The translations under genes were made by a program, and so were the position numbers. 64,000 bases of DNA from Botryotinia globosa (taxonomy: Eukaryota > Ascomycota > Leotiomycetes > Helotiales > Sclerotiniaceae), in assembly GCA_014898425.1 (NCBI GenBank), contig RCSZ01000024.1, forward strand, positions 1 through 64,000, read 5' to 3'. Under the pieces are notes generated by a model, which made no database searches, was not told the DNA's origin, and saw only the letters and a list, made by a program, of their open reading frames with translations. This document shows, in pieces, positions 23,418-36,598 of this stretch (the stretch's first letter is position 1; each line of letters starts with the position of its first letter).

Positions 23418-23579
23418 TATTAAGGTGTAGGTAAAAACTTATATTATATTATAAGGGTCCTAAGTACTATGAAAGATTGAGGCCCTATTATAGGGAATAG
23501 AGCACGCTAAGGGCACGCTAAAGGCACACTAAAAGTCCATACCTGAGGCACGAAGGCAACGTAGTTGGCGCCGTGACAA
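23418..23579 (-). mobile_element. 5' LTR of Gypsy copy M
   Basis: Minus-strand start TGTCACGGCGCCAACTACGT, identical to the first 20 bp of the LTRs at 42227 and 44975. It is ~12 bp longer than the 150-bp form because a GTGCCyTTAGC-like unit is repeated. CpG sites are intact although the element body next to it is fully RIP-mutated. Confidence 0.85.
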
Positions 23580-26500
23580 TACTATTATTATATAAAATAA
23601 TATTAATACTAAAATAATAATAAAGATAGTCTAAATAATTGAAATATCTTATAAATCTTTATATATTATTAATCTAATTTTATATTTTTCCAAAAAATCA
23701 TTTAAATCCGATTTATAATTATATATTTATTTCAAAAATAATAAATATATTCAGGCCTTAGATTTTTTAATAATTCTTTAATAATTTAGATTTTTGAATC
23801 TTTAAATCTCTAATTCTATTATATATTTATAATATATTTCAAAAATATATTTCTCTAGATTTATATATTTTATTAACTTTTTTGATAATAATATTATATA
23901 CATATATAGGATTGTTAAGATTTTATTCAAATTCAAAAAATCCTTTTTTAATATTAAAATAAAAGTAAGTAATAATTCAAAATTAAGTATTCTAGATATA
24001 ACTTCTAATTTCTTTTTTTTCAATTATTATATAAATATAATAATAATTATGTATATAGTTATTGATATTTTGTTTTTTAAACTAATATTATTTTTAAATA
24101 TGTATTTAAATTAATTAGATATAATAATTTATTTAAAAATGTTAAGAAAAATAGTATTCTATTTTTATTCAATTATTATAAAAGTAATTTTATATAAAAG
24201 TTTCTTTCTCCAATTATATTAAAATAATTAATAAATTTATTGTTTTTTATTCTAATATCTAAAGGTTTTGATTTTGGATTGATTTTAATCTTTTTATTAA
24301 AAGTTATATCAAAAATAGAAATCATTAATAAATCAATTCTTTTCTATTTTGTAGCTTTTTATATAATTTTGATTTTTCCTCTTTTTTTAATAATAGTTTA
24401 GATTCTAATCCTGGTTTTTTTGACTGATGATATTAATTGTAATACTATAATTCGAGGTTTATTTATACAAACAATTAATTTATAACACTGATTTTTCAAT
24501 TCTAAATTTTTATTATAAAATAAGAATATAATTAGATTATAGATTATTAATAATAGCTTTATAATAAGATATATAGGAATATTTATATAATTAAAAGTTT
24601 GTTCTTTCTTTTCCAAATTCTATTTATTATTTCAAATTATTGAAGATTTGTATTCTAATGATTAGAAAATAATTCTTCTCATTATAAACTTATTCTAATC
24701 AATATCAATCGGCTTTAGTATATTCTTAGATATTATTAATCCTATTAGAAATATTTATATTTTATCCACCCTCAAATTTAGATTTTTATTAAAAACAAAC
24801 TTTTTAATAAATAAAACATTTTTTGTTTTTAAATTTACTAATTCTTTATTTAAGTTATTAAAAACTGATTTATCTTTATATTTTATTAAGAAAGATTGTT
24901 CTTTAGTTTTGTTATTCTTTAATAATTTAATAATATATTTTATAATATTAATATCTATTTTATTATCAAAATCTTTAATTAATAAAAAGAAGATATTTTT
25001 ATTAAATATTATGTTTTTTGCTATAATGATTTATTTGAATTGTAATATTTAAATATAATATATATTCTTATTTATATATTCAATAAAATATTCAATAAAA
25101 TATTCAATAAAATATTCAATTAAATATTCAATAAAATATTCAATTAAATATTCAATAAAATATTCAATAAAATATTCAATAAACTCGTATAAACAAATTT
25201 TAAAGTCTTTTATATATCTTTCAATTTCTCTATCCTTGAAAAATAAATATACTCTATATTTAAATATATAAATTTCATTTTAATTTAATTACAAATCGGA
25301 AATGATTTTGTGAATAATTATTGAATTATAATACCTAAAGTATTTATAGAATTATAAATCCAATTTTTTATTTAAGAATTTCTAATCGAATATCTTTGAG
25401 GGATTAATATTATATAAATAAATTACCATTAATATATTCTTTGATTAAAAATCTAAAGAAAAACTAATCTTTCTTTATATTATAATTATTTTAATATATA
25501 TTTCTTATTTTATTCTCTCAATATTATTTTTTGATTTATAGAAATAGATAAAAGTAAATTCAAGATTTATATTCTATTCCTATATTCATTTTTGATATTC
25601 TATTTCCCTATTGATATTTATAACTAAAATATTATTATAATATAAAATATAGATTGATAATTATATTATTTTTTTACCAAAATTTTAAAATTTTAAATAA
25701 TTTTATAAATACATATAAAAATCTTTTGCAATAAAAAAAAGAAAAAGATCTTTTTATTAAATTTGTTCTTAATTAATAATAATTAAAACAATCTACTATA
25801 ATTAATTTCAAAATCAAATTCTTTTTAAAATATCTTTTAAATTTTTTAAGCTAATAATTGTAAATTTAAGTAACAAAATATTATTTGTTTTATATAAATT
25901 ATTAAATAATATATACATTTGATACAAAATATTTCTATAATCTTAGTATTTCTTATTAAATGAAATAAGTATTCTAATATTTCTTAACCCAAATAACCTA
26001 TATATCTATACTAAAAATCATTTTAATATTTTTCCTACAATTATCAAATATATTAAAATATTAATCAGATTATTCGAGAAAAAAAATAAAAATATAAAGA
26101 TTTATATTCAAAGAAGATAATTGTAAATTTATATTTCAATTTTCTTATTACCTTATTCTTCTCAAATATCTTATCCTTTTTCAATATACAATCCAAACCT
26201 TAATACTAAATTCCTATTTTATTAAAAGCTATTTTAAAAATAATATTGATATTAAAATTATAAATATAAATAATATTCTTGAGAATACAGTTTTTTATAT
26301 TCAATTCTATATTACCTCCAAGATAATTTTTAATTATTCTCACATTATAACCTTTAATTGAAAGGGTTATGAATTCGATATAGATTTTTCTTTTATCCTC
26401 AGATTTTTAATATAACTATTCTACAAATAAATCCTTATTATTTATAATATATATCATATAATAATTACTTATCAAAATAAATACTAACAATGATTAATTA

Positions 26501-26929
26501 ATTAATTTGAGAATAAAATAAATACTAATAAATAATTCAATCTTTTTAAAGTTATTTGAATTTAAAGTTATTATAATAATATCCATTTATTTTGGAAAAA
26601 AAGAATTAAGTTTTTATTCCTTTTTTTAATATGAAATTTCAATAATTCTTTTTTCTTTTCAAATTATTCGATTATCTTTGAATTTGTTTAATTAAATTCT
26701 ATTGAATTCTTTCTTTATATCTTGATTAATAATTCAAAAACAATTTCAAATTGAATTCAATAAATATATGTTTTAATTGATTATATTTCATATTAGATTA
26801 TTTATAAGGTTTTTTATTAGATTTAATATATAAATATAATCCAAATATATTTATATTAAATAAACCAGATTTAAATATCGAATATTAATTTATATATCCT
26901 TCATTTTTTCCTTTGATTAATATTATAAT
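23580..26929. other. RIP-degenerated element(s), identity unknown
   Basis: About 3.3 kb of AT-rich sequence between the Gypsy 5' LTR and the Copia TSD. Two minus-strand frames of ~70 codons (23802-24023 and 24398-24616) survive by chance. The second carries a PRIIVLQLISSVKKTRIRI-like peptide that I cannot assign. 25078-25190 is a 12-bp array (ATAAAATATTCA, about nine units). No LTR or TIR pair was found. Confidence 0.45.
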
Positions 26930-27093
26930 TGTCGGGATAGGGATCATGTGACCGCACTAGCGCTTGCGCTAGTGCCTCGGCACTACAAGTATAAACGTTT
27001 CGTAGCTCTAGCTTTTAGAACCTCAAGTAATATTATAACAATATAAACTATAATACTATATTGTTTTCACTATTCCCTATAATAATACCAATA
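26930..27093 (+). mobile_element. 5' LTR of Copia copy A
   Basis: It begins TGTCGGGATAGGGATCATGT and retains GC, including a perfect 22-nt inverted repeat at 26954-26975 (GCACTAGCGC / GCGCTAGTGC arms) and CATGTGAC at 26945. Its 3' end is RIP-mutated (ACCAATA for the ancestral ACTAACA). Confidence 0.85.
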
Positions 27094-30000
27094 CTAATCA
27101 ATAATATTACAAATTAAAAGCCTAACACCTTATTTCAAAAGCAATGTAATTTTGAACTAAAATTGATATTTCTCTAAAGAGATACAAACTCTCGTATCAA
27201 AACAATATAGTTTGATACTTATCCTTATATAAATAGAAATTATTGATAATATAGTAATAGTTTTTATATATTAAATATTAAAACAATATGATTTAATATT
27301 AATCAAAACAAAAATAATCAATAATATAACAACAATCTTTAAACTCAATCTTAATTTATATTTTATTTTTCAAAGCAATATAGCTTGAAGAATGAAAACT
27401 TATAATATTAGTTTGAATTTAATAAAACCCTATATAATTATAACTTTACTAATTTTTGATAAAATTATATATATCGATTTATTCAAAAATCTATCTACTA
27501 TTTGTTAATATAATAGAATAATTTTTATATCTAAGATTTTTGTAATCCTTTCAAATAAAACATTATAGAAATACAAATATAATCAAATCAAATATACTAT
27601 TAATTATTATAATCAATATATTTGATAAATTAATTAAAAGATAGAAAGATTATTTTTTTGATATCAAAATGAATTCAAATATAAAAGAAATTAAAAGTTT
27701 TTATAAATTCAAATTATACAAATATCAATAATCTATATATTTTGATTAGGAATTATAATCAGAATATTTTATAATATTCGAATATTTTATATAAAAATAT
27801 TTTTAAATAATTAGTATATATCTTTTATATAAGCTTAAATATAAGTTATATTTATATAGATTATTTGTTATTAAATATATTATATATATAATTCGATTTA
27901 TATATATAGCTTTAATTGATATAATTTAATCAAATTATAGAAAATAAATAAAATAGAAAATCATTGAAGTATTTTTAGAAAAAGGCTTTATATTTCGATT
28001 AAAAAGTATATAATAGAGAATTGTGAATAAGAGTTTATATATATTATTATAGAAATCTGAAATAATTTATGTTAATAATTGATTTAGTTAATCTGGATCT
28101 TTAGATTTTAATTAATATATCATATTAAAAAAAATCAATAATCTATAAGTATTATTTTTTATTATTAAAAATAAGAGTATCGATATTGAACAAAAACTAT
28201 TAAAATCAAAGAATCTTAAATCTATTATTTTATTAAAGATTAATCTTATAGATATAATTATATACAAATTTTATAATTTAAAGAAATCTGTATTAATTCA
28301 ATCTATTTGATTCAATTTTAATTTATAAAAAGAATGATTTGATTAATAATTCGATTTTAATCAAAAACAAATCGGATTATCTTTTCAAGATATCAATTCA
28401 TTATTATTACAACTCCTATCATTATTATAGAAACAATATTATATTAGAAATAATATGATTTCTATACAAAGAATCAAATAATTATATAAAAACTTATTTA
28501 ATAATAATAATAGTTTTAGTAAAAGTAAAGAAAAAAATAAAGATAATAGAAATAAAAGAAATGATTTTTTATAAGAAAATTATAATAAATATAAAGGAGA
28601 TAAAGAAGAAAATAATATATAAAGAAAAGATGAAGATAATTTATAATATAATTATAATATTCTGAAAGTTTTATTATAAAAGATTATCAATATTAATTAA
28701 TTATTAAAAAACTTTATAAACTTTATAAAAAAATTGATAAGTATAATAGATAAAACAATAATTTATTTATTAATATTTCATTTTTTTAATAATTATTAAT
28801 ATATCGATTTATTAAAAAACCTATTACTTAAAATATTCTTTATTATATTTATTAAAGTTGTATTTGATTTTTATTATACAAATCTTAAAACTGTAATGAA
28901 TATAATATAGGAAATCTATTAATTAATAAAAACAATATTCAAAGATTTAAAATACAAATATAATCTTATATATTAATAGAAAAGTATTATATTAAAAAAT
29001 ATAATAATAAAATCAAAAAATAATAAAAAATCAATATCTTATTATTTATAATTAATAATAATATAATTTTGTTATTTATATAAACTATTTATATTAATAA
29101 TTCTGTAATTATAAATAATAATCAAGAAAGCAATAATTAAGATTTATAAATTGTAAATTACAAAACAAATTTTTTGATATTTTAAATCAATATAATAAAT
29201 TATTTATAATAATTTTATATAATTTATTGATTAATTTAAAAGTTTGGGTATAGAGAGAATACAAAGGATAGATAGATCTATATTATTTATTAGAAATAAA
29301 AAACATTTGTATTGTACAATTAACAAATAATTTCATAAAGTTTTATATTATTTAAATCAAATTATATATAAAAAAGAATTAAGATTAGTTTTAGAATTGG
29401 TTTTAAGATAAATAATTTAATAAATTGATATATTCAGTTATAGTTAAATATATAGGTAAAATAACTTTATTAAAATCTAATAAAGTTATATAATCGAAAT
29501 CATTTCGAAATCTAAACAAAATAATTTTATTGAAATCTAACAAAATTAAATCCCTTTTTATTCTAGTTATTATTTATAATAAAAACTTTAAAGAAATTAT
29601 TGTAAATATAAAAAATCTATAATATGAAAAATATTCGTTTTTTTGAATAATAATTCCTATATTTTGAATTCATTTTTGCAATAATATATATATTTTAGAA
29701 TCTATAGTACTATTTAATTTGATAATATATTTTTTAAATAATAATGAATATATTAAATACTATATAGTGTTTATTGATATACAAATATCAATAATCTTTA
29801 TTCAATTAAAACAAAAAGAAATCAATAGACTAATAAAAAACAATATTTTTCAACTTATAAAACTCAAAAATATATCTACAAATATTACAATTTTCAATTT
29901 ACATTTTATTAATGAAATTAAAAATGAAGAAAACCGATAAAGTATTTCCGAAATTTCAATTAATAATATAAATATAAAAAGATTAAAGAAAGAGTATTAT

Positions 30001-31410
30001 TTTAATATAATTATTTATAATATAATATATTAATTAATATATTATGCTAGTGGTAATAGCTATATTTTTCAAAAATAAAATAATTAAAAATATTTGTGAT
30101 GTTATATAAGCATATATATAATTAATATCAAATTTAATTCAAAAATTCTATATATAATCCCTAGCGAAAATAAATATCTTAAAAAATTTTATTCTACAAA
30201 TAATACAATTATTATATAGTATCCCGGAAGTAAGCAATTATTAGTTTAGTATTTATTATAAGTATTATATCAATATTTTTAAGATAATATAATCAATCTA
30301 TAACCTATATCTTTTATATATAATTAAAAACGATATAATATTTGATATTATCGGATTACAAATAGATAATATATTTATTATAATTAATAAAATATTCGTA
30401 GATTACAAGCAAATTAAATTTATAAATATAAATTTTATAATAAAAAAGTGTGAAATATTTATATCAAATTTATTATTTAAATTCAATAATAATTTGATTA
30501 TTCAATGATATGATGATACAATTTATTTTGATTAAAAAAACAATACAAAAATTTTCGTTTAATTAAATTAGAATTATCTGATATATAAGATATATATAAC
30601 AAAGTAAGAAAATCAGTAATAACAAAGGATTAGTATATTGTATAATATATTTAAGAAATATATATTGCAATTATATATTAATTAGAGGCAGTTTTTAATC
30701 TATCTTATATTATATAAATTATCAATCCAAAGGAAAAAAATATCAATTCTCTCAACAAATATATTCATTAATAAATCAATAATTCAACAAAAGAATTATA
30801 ATTTATTTCACTTGATATAAACTTCTTTAAATTGATTATATTTATTGATATATTCTTTACCAACAATAAAGATTTATTCTTTCAGATTGAATATATTATT
30901 ATTTTAATAAATAAATATAATAAAGTTAATATTATTTATTGATTATTTATCAAATATAAAAGAATTATTAAAAGTATATTAATATTAGAATTTTATAATT
31001 TAATTTTAAACTTCGATATTAATATAATAATCAAAAACACAATTGACAAAATCTTTCCAGACTATAAAATTTTATTAATTATATACATCGATTTCAAATT
31101 ACTTTATAATTATTTTATGAAATTTAGAATTATTAATAAAAAGAGATTTATAATTGATATAATAACTATTCGAAAGATATATAAGAAACAAAAGATTATA
31201 AAAATCAAATAGATTGATAGAAAATCTAATCTAGTTAATATAATAATTAAATCTAAGCTATATCAAATCTTACAGGATTTGATTAATAATAATACTATAA
31301 GAATTGAAATTATAGAATAGATTAAAAAAGATTAAAAAGATAAATAGTTATACAAATAAAAGAGATATTAGCTAAAAGAATACAATCCAATGATTTTAAA
31401 AAGTTATTAA

Positions 31411-31574
31411 TATTGGAATAAAGATTATATAATTACACTAACACTTGTATTAATATTTCAATATTACAAATATAAATATTTCATAATTTTAGTTTTTAGA
31501 ACCTTAAACAATATTATAATAATGTGAATTATAATATTATATTGTTTTCACTATTCCCCATGGTGATACTAATA
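31411..31574 (+). mobile_element. 3' LTR of Copia copy A, heavily RIP-mutated at its start
   Basis: It begins TATTGGAATAAAGATTATAT, which aligns without gaps to the 5' LTR start. Every difference is C-to-T or G-to-A, and all CpGs in the first 60 bp are lost. The distal end (CCCCATGGTGATACTAATA) is the better preserved part. Confidence 0.85.
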
Positions 31575-31579
31575 ATAAT

Positions 31580-32640
31580 AAAAGAAATTATAAAAATATT
31601 GAAAATATTCCTATATTCCTATAGAGATTATATATTAAAGTTTTAGAATTATATTATAACAATATTTTGAAGTTTTGAATTTGCTTATTCTGATATAAAT
31701 CTGATTGTAATTGTAATCAAAAAGGATTTAATATCTAATATTCCAATAATCTTTGGAATATTATATTTTATTGTTTTATAATATATTTCAATTCATTTCC
31801 AATATCATTTAATTATTATTATACAAATATATTTGATATCATTAATGATTTTTATATATCTAAAGTATATCAATTCTTATATTTCATTATCAAATAATTA
31901 TAGCTTTTTTTAAAGTATTATAATAAATATTCTTACAAACTATAATCCGTTATTAATAATAAATATATTTTATACTCTTATCAATATAATAATTAACACT
32001 AATTCAATAATCCTTATTTTAATTATATTATACTCTTTTTTATCTCAAATCTACTTATTAAATTTAATCTTATATATTTAAAAATTATTATTCTGTAAGA
32101 ATTAAAGCCATCTTTGTTTTTCAAAATATCTTTAGAATAAAATAGTATTTATATCATTTATAATCTTTCTAATAATATTATTATCTTAATGAATAAATTC
32201 GATAATGAATAACTCTAATTAAAATACAATTATAAATAACTCTAATTGAATAGATTTCAAAAGAAAATTAATTTTATCAGTATTTTTATTAAATTCAATA
32301 TATTTCTAAATTCCCAAAGCTTTATTCTTTCTTTCTAATTCTTTATATTATTCAATCTATTTAATATAATTATTAAGAAAAACTTTCTTATAATTCTCTT
32401 TATTATTAAAAAAAGCAGCTGATTTGACTTTTATTATAAAAATTCAGATCCGAAAATAACTTTACAAGAAATTAATAAAGTTATATTTATAAAAAGAAAG
32501 TAAATAATAAAAAATGATTCTATCAATAAAAGTATAATATATACATTCTAATTTTATAAATTTATATAAGCTATTCAAAAGTTTTCCGAAAAAATACTTT
32601 ATAATTCAAATACTTATTAAACTTATAACTAAGATAAATT
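31580..32640. other. RIP-degenerated DNA, nothing identified
   Basis: About 1 kb between Copia copies A and B with no surviving frame. It may include the eroded 3' end of copy B, but I could not align it. Confidence 0.4.
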
Positions 32641-35430
32641 ATATAATATAGATAATTAGTAGATGATGTTAGTTTATTGTATTTATTTATTAAAATGATG
32701 ATATATTCAATCTAAAAAAAAATCTTTATTATTAATAAAAAATATATTAGTAAATATAATCAATTCAAGGGAGTTTATATTAAATAGAATAAATTATAAT
32801 TCTTTTTTCGCATTATTGATTTATTATTGAATATATTTATTAAAAAAATTAATATCTTTTTCTTTTAGGTCAATAATTTATGTGATATAAGATAGATTAA
32901 AAGCTATTTTTAATTAATATATAATTATAATATATATTCCTCAAATATATTATATAATATATTGATTCTTTATTATTATTAATTGTTTAGTTTGTTATAT
33001 ATGCTTTATATATCAAATAATTCTAATTTAATAAAACAAAAATTTTCATATTTTTTTTTGATTAAGGTAAATTATATTATTATATTATTAAATAATCAGA
33101 TTATTATTAAATTTAAATAATATATTTAATATATATATTTTATATTTCTTTATTATAAAATTTATATTTTTAAAATCAATTCGTTTATAATCTATAAATA
33201 CTTTATTAATTATAATAAATATATTATTTTTAATAATCTAATAATATTAAATATTATATTGTTTTTAATTATATATAAAAGATATAGGTTGTAGATTGAT
33301 TATATTATTTTAAGAGTATTGATATAATATTTATAATAAATATTAAATTAATAATTGTTTACTTTTAGAATACTATATAATGATTATATTATTTATAAAA
33401 TAAAACCTTTTAAGATATTTATTTCTAATAAAAATTATATATAGAATTTTTGAATTAAATTTGATATTGATTATATATATATTTATATAATATTACAAAT
33501 ATTTATAATTACCTTATTTCTATGAAATATAATTATTATTATTAATATAATATATTGATTAATTTAAAATATTGATTAATATGCTATATTGATTAATATA
33601 TTATATAATAAATAATTGTATTAAGATAATACTCTTTCTTTAATCCTTTTATATTTGTATTATTAACTGAAATTTCAGAAATGCTTTATCGATTCTTTTA
33701 TTTTTAATTTTATTAATAAAATATAAACTAAAAATTCTAATATTTATAAATATATCTTCAAATCTTATAAATTAAAAAACACTATTTTTTATTAATTTAT
33801 TGATTTCTTTTTGTTTTAATTCAATAAAGATTATTAATATTTATATATTAATAAATATTATATAGTATTCAATATATTTATTATTATCTAAAAAGTATAT
33901 TTTTAAATTAGATAGTATTATAAATTCTAAAATATATATACCTATTTCTTTATTCAAGACATAAATTTGAAATATAGAAATTACAATTCAAAGAAATAAA
34001 TATTCCTAATACTATAAATCCTTAAATATATTTATAATTATCTCTTTAAAGTTTTTATTATGAATAATAACTAAAATAAAAGGAAATCTAACTTTATTAG
34101 ATTTTAACAAAATTATTTTATTTATATATCTAAATGTTTTTCGAAATAATTTCGATTATATAACTTTACTAAATTTTAGCAAAATTATTTTACTTATATA
34201 TTTAAATATAATTGGATATACTAATTCAACAAATTATTCATTTTGAAATTAATTCTAAAATTAGTTTTAATTCTCTTCTATATATAACTTGATTTAAATA
34301 ATACAAAACTCTATTAAATTATTCGTTAATTATTTAATACAAATCTCGTTTTTTATTTCTAATAAATAATATAAATCTATCTATTCTTTGTATTCTCTTT
34401 ATACCTAGATTTTCAAATTGATAGATAAATTATATAAAGTTATTATAAATAATCTATTACATTAATTCAAAATATCAAAAACTTATCATATAATTCATAA
34501 CTTATAGATTTCAATTATTGCTTTCTTGATTATTATTTATTATTACAAAACTATTAATATAAATAGATCGAATTTAGATATTTATAAATATACTTCGAAA
34601 ACTAAAAGTATTAAAACTAATTTATTTAATTTTATAATATTGTTTATTATTTTTACAATTATCTATAGTATCATTTCCTTTATTATTAAGTTTTCTAGTT
34701 TATTTATAATAATAATATTTATTCTTTTGATAATTATATAATAACATTCAATCATATTAATTAATCAAAAAACTTCAATTAGAATACTCTTTGTTTTTAT
34801 AAATATAATTACTATATATTATACAAATTCCTTATTAATGAAATTCTTTTCAATATTATATATAATATAATCTGAAAGATTGATATAGATATCTATCCAG
34901 CATTTTCGAAATATATCGAAAATATATTTCATAATAATATTATCCAATAACTATACTATTTGAAATCGTATATCTTTATCAATAATATATAAAATAAAAT
35001 TAATATTGATATATATCACATCTATTATAATCGAATAATTGAAATCAATATTATCTCATAAATTGAATTTAAATCAATCTAATGATTTTCTATACTATTA
35101 ACAATACTAATAGAATTTGATAAGTTTATCAATTTCAGTTTGCAAGATATTAGTATAATTGGCTTATTTTTATCTTAATTATGGAAGTATTAGAATAATA
35201 AAAGATTAAATATTGAAAGCAATTTATTATTTAAATATGTTGAAATATTTTAATAATAAATATAAATTTCAATTTTTGAGATAATTCAAAAAGAATTATA
35301 TCAATCGATTTCTTGAATTCTAATTAATAAGATTATTTTTTTTCTTTTTATTTTATCAATTTCATTAAGGTTGTGTATTAAATTGAAAGTTTTATTTTAA
35401 TATATATATACTTTTAAATTCTAAATACAT
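32641..35430 (-). mobile_element. Copia fragment, opposite orientation (copy B)
   Basis: The reverse complement matches copy A through the RT region (33660-33900 matches 29700-29960; 32860-33050 matches 30590-30800). Further upstream on the minus strand, 35080-34700 encodes integrase-core remnants: NYSIIIDVIYINIKFILYII and RFQIV, then CWIDIYINLSDYII and KNFINKEFVYYIVI. They match the VDVMYIDGKPVLHVVDEATRFQ / CWIDTYLGPPDII / GKNFVSKEF pattern of fungal Copia integrases. The 5' part and 5' LTR are missing at the edge of gene island 2, and the 3' end is unclear. Confidence 0.8.
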
Positions 35431-36140
35431 TTTTAGCTTAGGCAGAAATCTATTTTTGGGGTTTATGCCAAATGTTCCTTATAGGCCTCGGTACATTAGT
35501 GCGTGGCTAGTAATCATCTGTGCTTCAACTCCCCTTCTTCGTGCACGCATAATCAACCCTTTATTACTCGGTAGGCTCGAGGTAGGTGCTCGTAGATTTC
35601 CGAATGGATGAGATTGGTCCACATCATTTACACGATATAGATACCGATTTGCCGATTCAAGTGTACTACTTATTGATAAGACTGAAAGTATTGATAACTA
35701 TGATGAGATCGCTTTCACTAGATTTTGTTTCCCTCATTCAAAATTATTTATTTCAATGATGTCGTCGTTGTTAACCACAAGCATTTCGACTATAATCAAT
35801 TTGACTATCGATAAGAGTATTGGTTATTAAGAAGATGCCCTTCCCCCTTCATACTCTCACTACATTTCTAGTTCCCGAGAACAATATATCCGCAATCATA
35901 CATTTATTTGCCCGTGGGGGCCAAAATATTGTCCACCGCGGGCTGATGTTAAGGTTTAATGTGGCAAGGGCGAGGCTAAGATTAGTAGATTATTATGTCG
36001 TTTCACCTTATTATTTGACAAATAACCTCTCCTTACCCCCACCTAATAATAAATCAAACTCCCTAACCACATTGGGTATAATATAATAAACTTTATCGCG
36101 ATGTGATGACCCTTCTACAGTACATTTACAACTCGGCTAT

Positions 36141-36266
36141 CGCTTGTGATCACTAATGGCGAGCTTTGGCGTACATTATCACATGACAGCGCGTGGTAGT
36201 GATCGCTTTTGATCGCTAATGGCGAGCTTTGGCGTGCACCATCACATGACAGCGTGTGATAGCTCA
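36141..36266. repeat. 63-bp tandem duplication upstream of the 803-aa gene
   Basis: Two units start at 36141 (CGCTTGTGATCACTAATGGC) and 36204 (CGCTTTTGATCGCTAATGGC). Both continue through GAGCTTTGGCGT and ATCACATGACAGCG. They lie 330-460 bp upstream of the start codon and could duplicate a regulatory site. The differences are few and mostly transitions. Confidence 0.85.
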
Positions 36267-36446
36267 ACTTCAACCCAGAAATGTTGACGACTGACTTTTA
36301 ATGGCAGATGGAAAAATCCGTCGTCGACATGTAAGTATTTTCTGCCATCACGGCAGTGGCCCTCGCAGAGCCAGCGCAGTATCATTTAACCAATTTATCG
36401 CTTCATTGAATTTCTGTCAGTAGGTAAGCACCTTCCCTTTTGTCAA

Positions 36447-36530
36447 AAGATTATATAGAAGCTCGCCCTTTCCTCTTCCTTCTCTTCATCCCTTCTGCAC
36501 TGATTTCTTCCTCCGCTCCCTCAAACTCAT
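36447..36530 (+). promoter_or_regulatory. Likely core promoter: TATA-like box and CT-rich stretch
   Basis: GATTATATAGAAG (36449-36461) is followed by a pyrimidine-rich run (CTTTCCTCTTCCTTCTCTTC and continuing to ~36530), about 70-150 bp before the ATG at 36599. Such CT stretches typically precede transcription starts in filamentous fungi. The assignment rests on position and composition only. Confidence 0.5.
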
Positions 36531-36598
36531 AAAGACAAGCATATTTTTCAACAACTCTTTTTAATCAATACAATAGGGTATGAGGGACAACTATCAAC

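Larger units (their letters stand above)
16674..23579 (-). mobile_element. Gypsy LTR retrotransposon, RIP-dead, 3'-truncated (copy M)
   Basis: 5' LTR at 23418-23579; the element runs leftwards to 16674, where its 3' end and 3' LTR are missing. Reverse-transcriptase remnants read on the minus strand at about 18860-18480: KLDIIITFNKLQI, then PFGLYNIPTLFQNYINYIL, then CIVYLNNILIYS. These correspond to the TKLDIxxAFNxLR, PFGLxNAPxTFQ and YLDDILIYS motifs of Ty3/gypsy RT. The stop codons and D-to-N changes are those expected from RIP. Nested inside are TRIM-3 (19591-20121), a solo LTR (17029-17187) and a 660-bp insert (21837-22496). The family is the same as 42227-57146. Confidence 0.85.
26930..31574 (+). 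mobile_element. Full-length Copia (Ty1-like) retrotransposon, RIP-dead (copy A)
   Basis: LTRs at 26930-27093 and 31411-31574 (164 bp each) and TSD ATAAT at 26925-26929 and 31575-31579 define a 4645-bp element. The polyprotein remains legible on the + strand. A VWVxRENTKDRS-like segment after the integrase is at about 29250. The RVT_2 start QKEINRLIKNNIFQLIKLKN, followed by IFNLHFINEIKNEENR, is at 29810-29937. FDIIGLQTDNTFIIINKIF is at about 30340 (family form GLQTDDTL). RIP stop codons break every frame. Copies B, C and the relic at 7495 belong to the same family. Confidence 0.9.
35440..36598. other. Island-2 left edge and promoter region, no supported gene
   Basis: Base composition switches sharply from AT-rich to gene-like at about 35440. 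An 88-codon + frame at 35820-36086 has no domain, biased composition or splice partner, and I do not call it. A 63-bp tandem duplication and a CT-rich core promoter are listed separately. Confidence 0.5.

Noticed and set aside
35820..36086. 88-codon plus-strand ORF
   Set aside because: No domain, no promoter signal of its own and no splice partner. It lies in the upstream region of the 803-aa gene.
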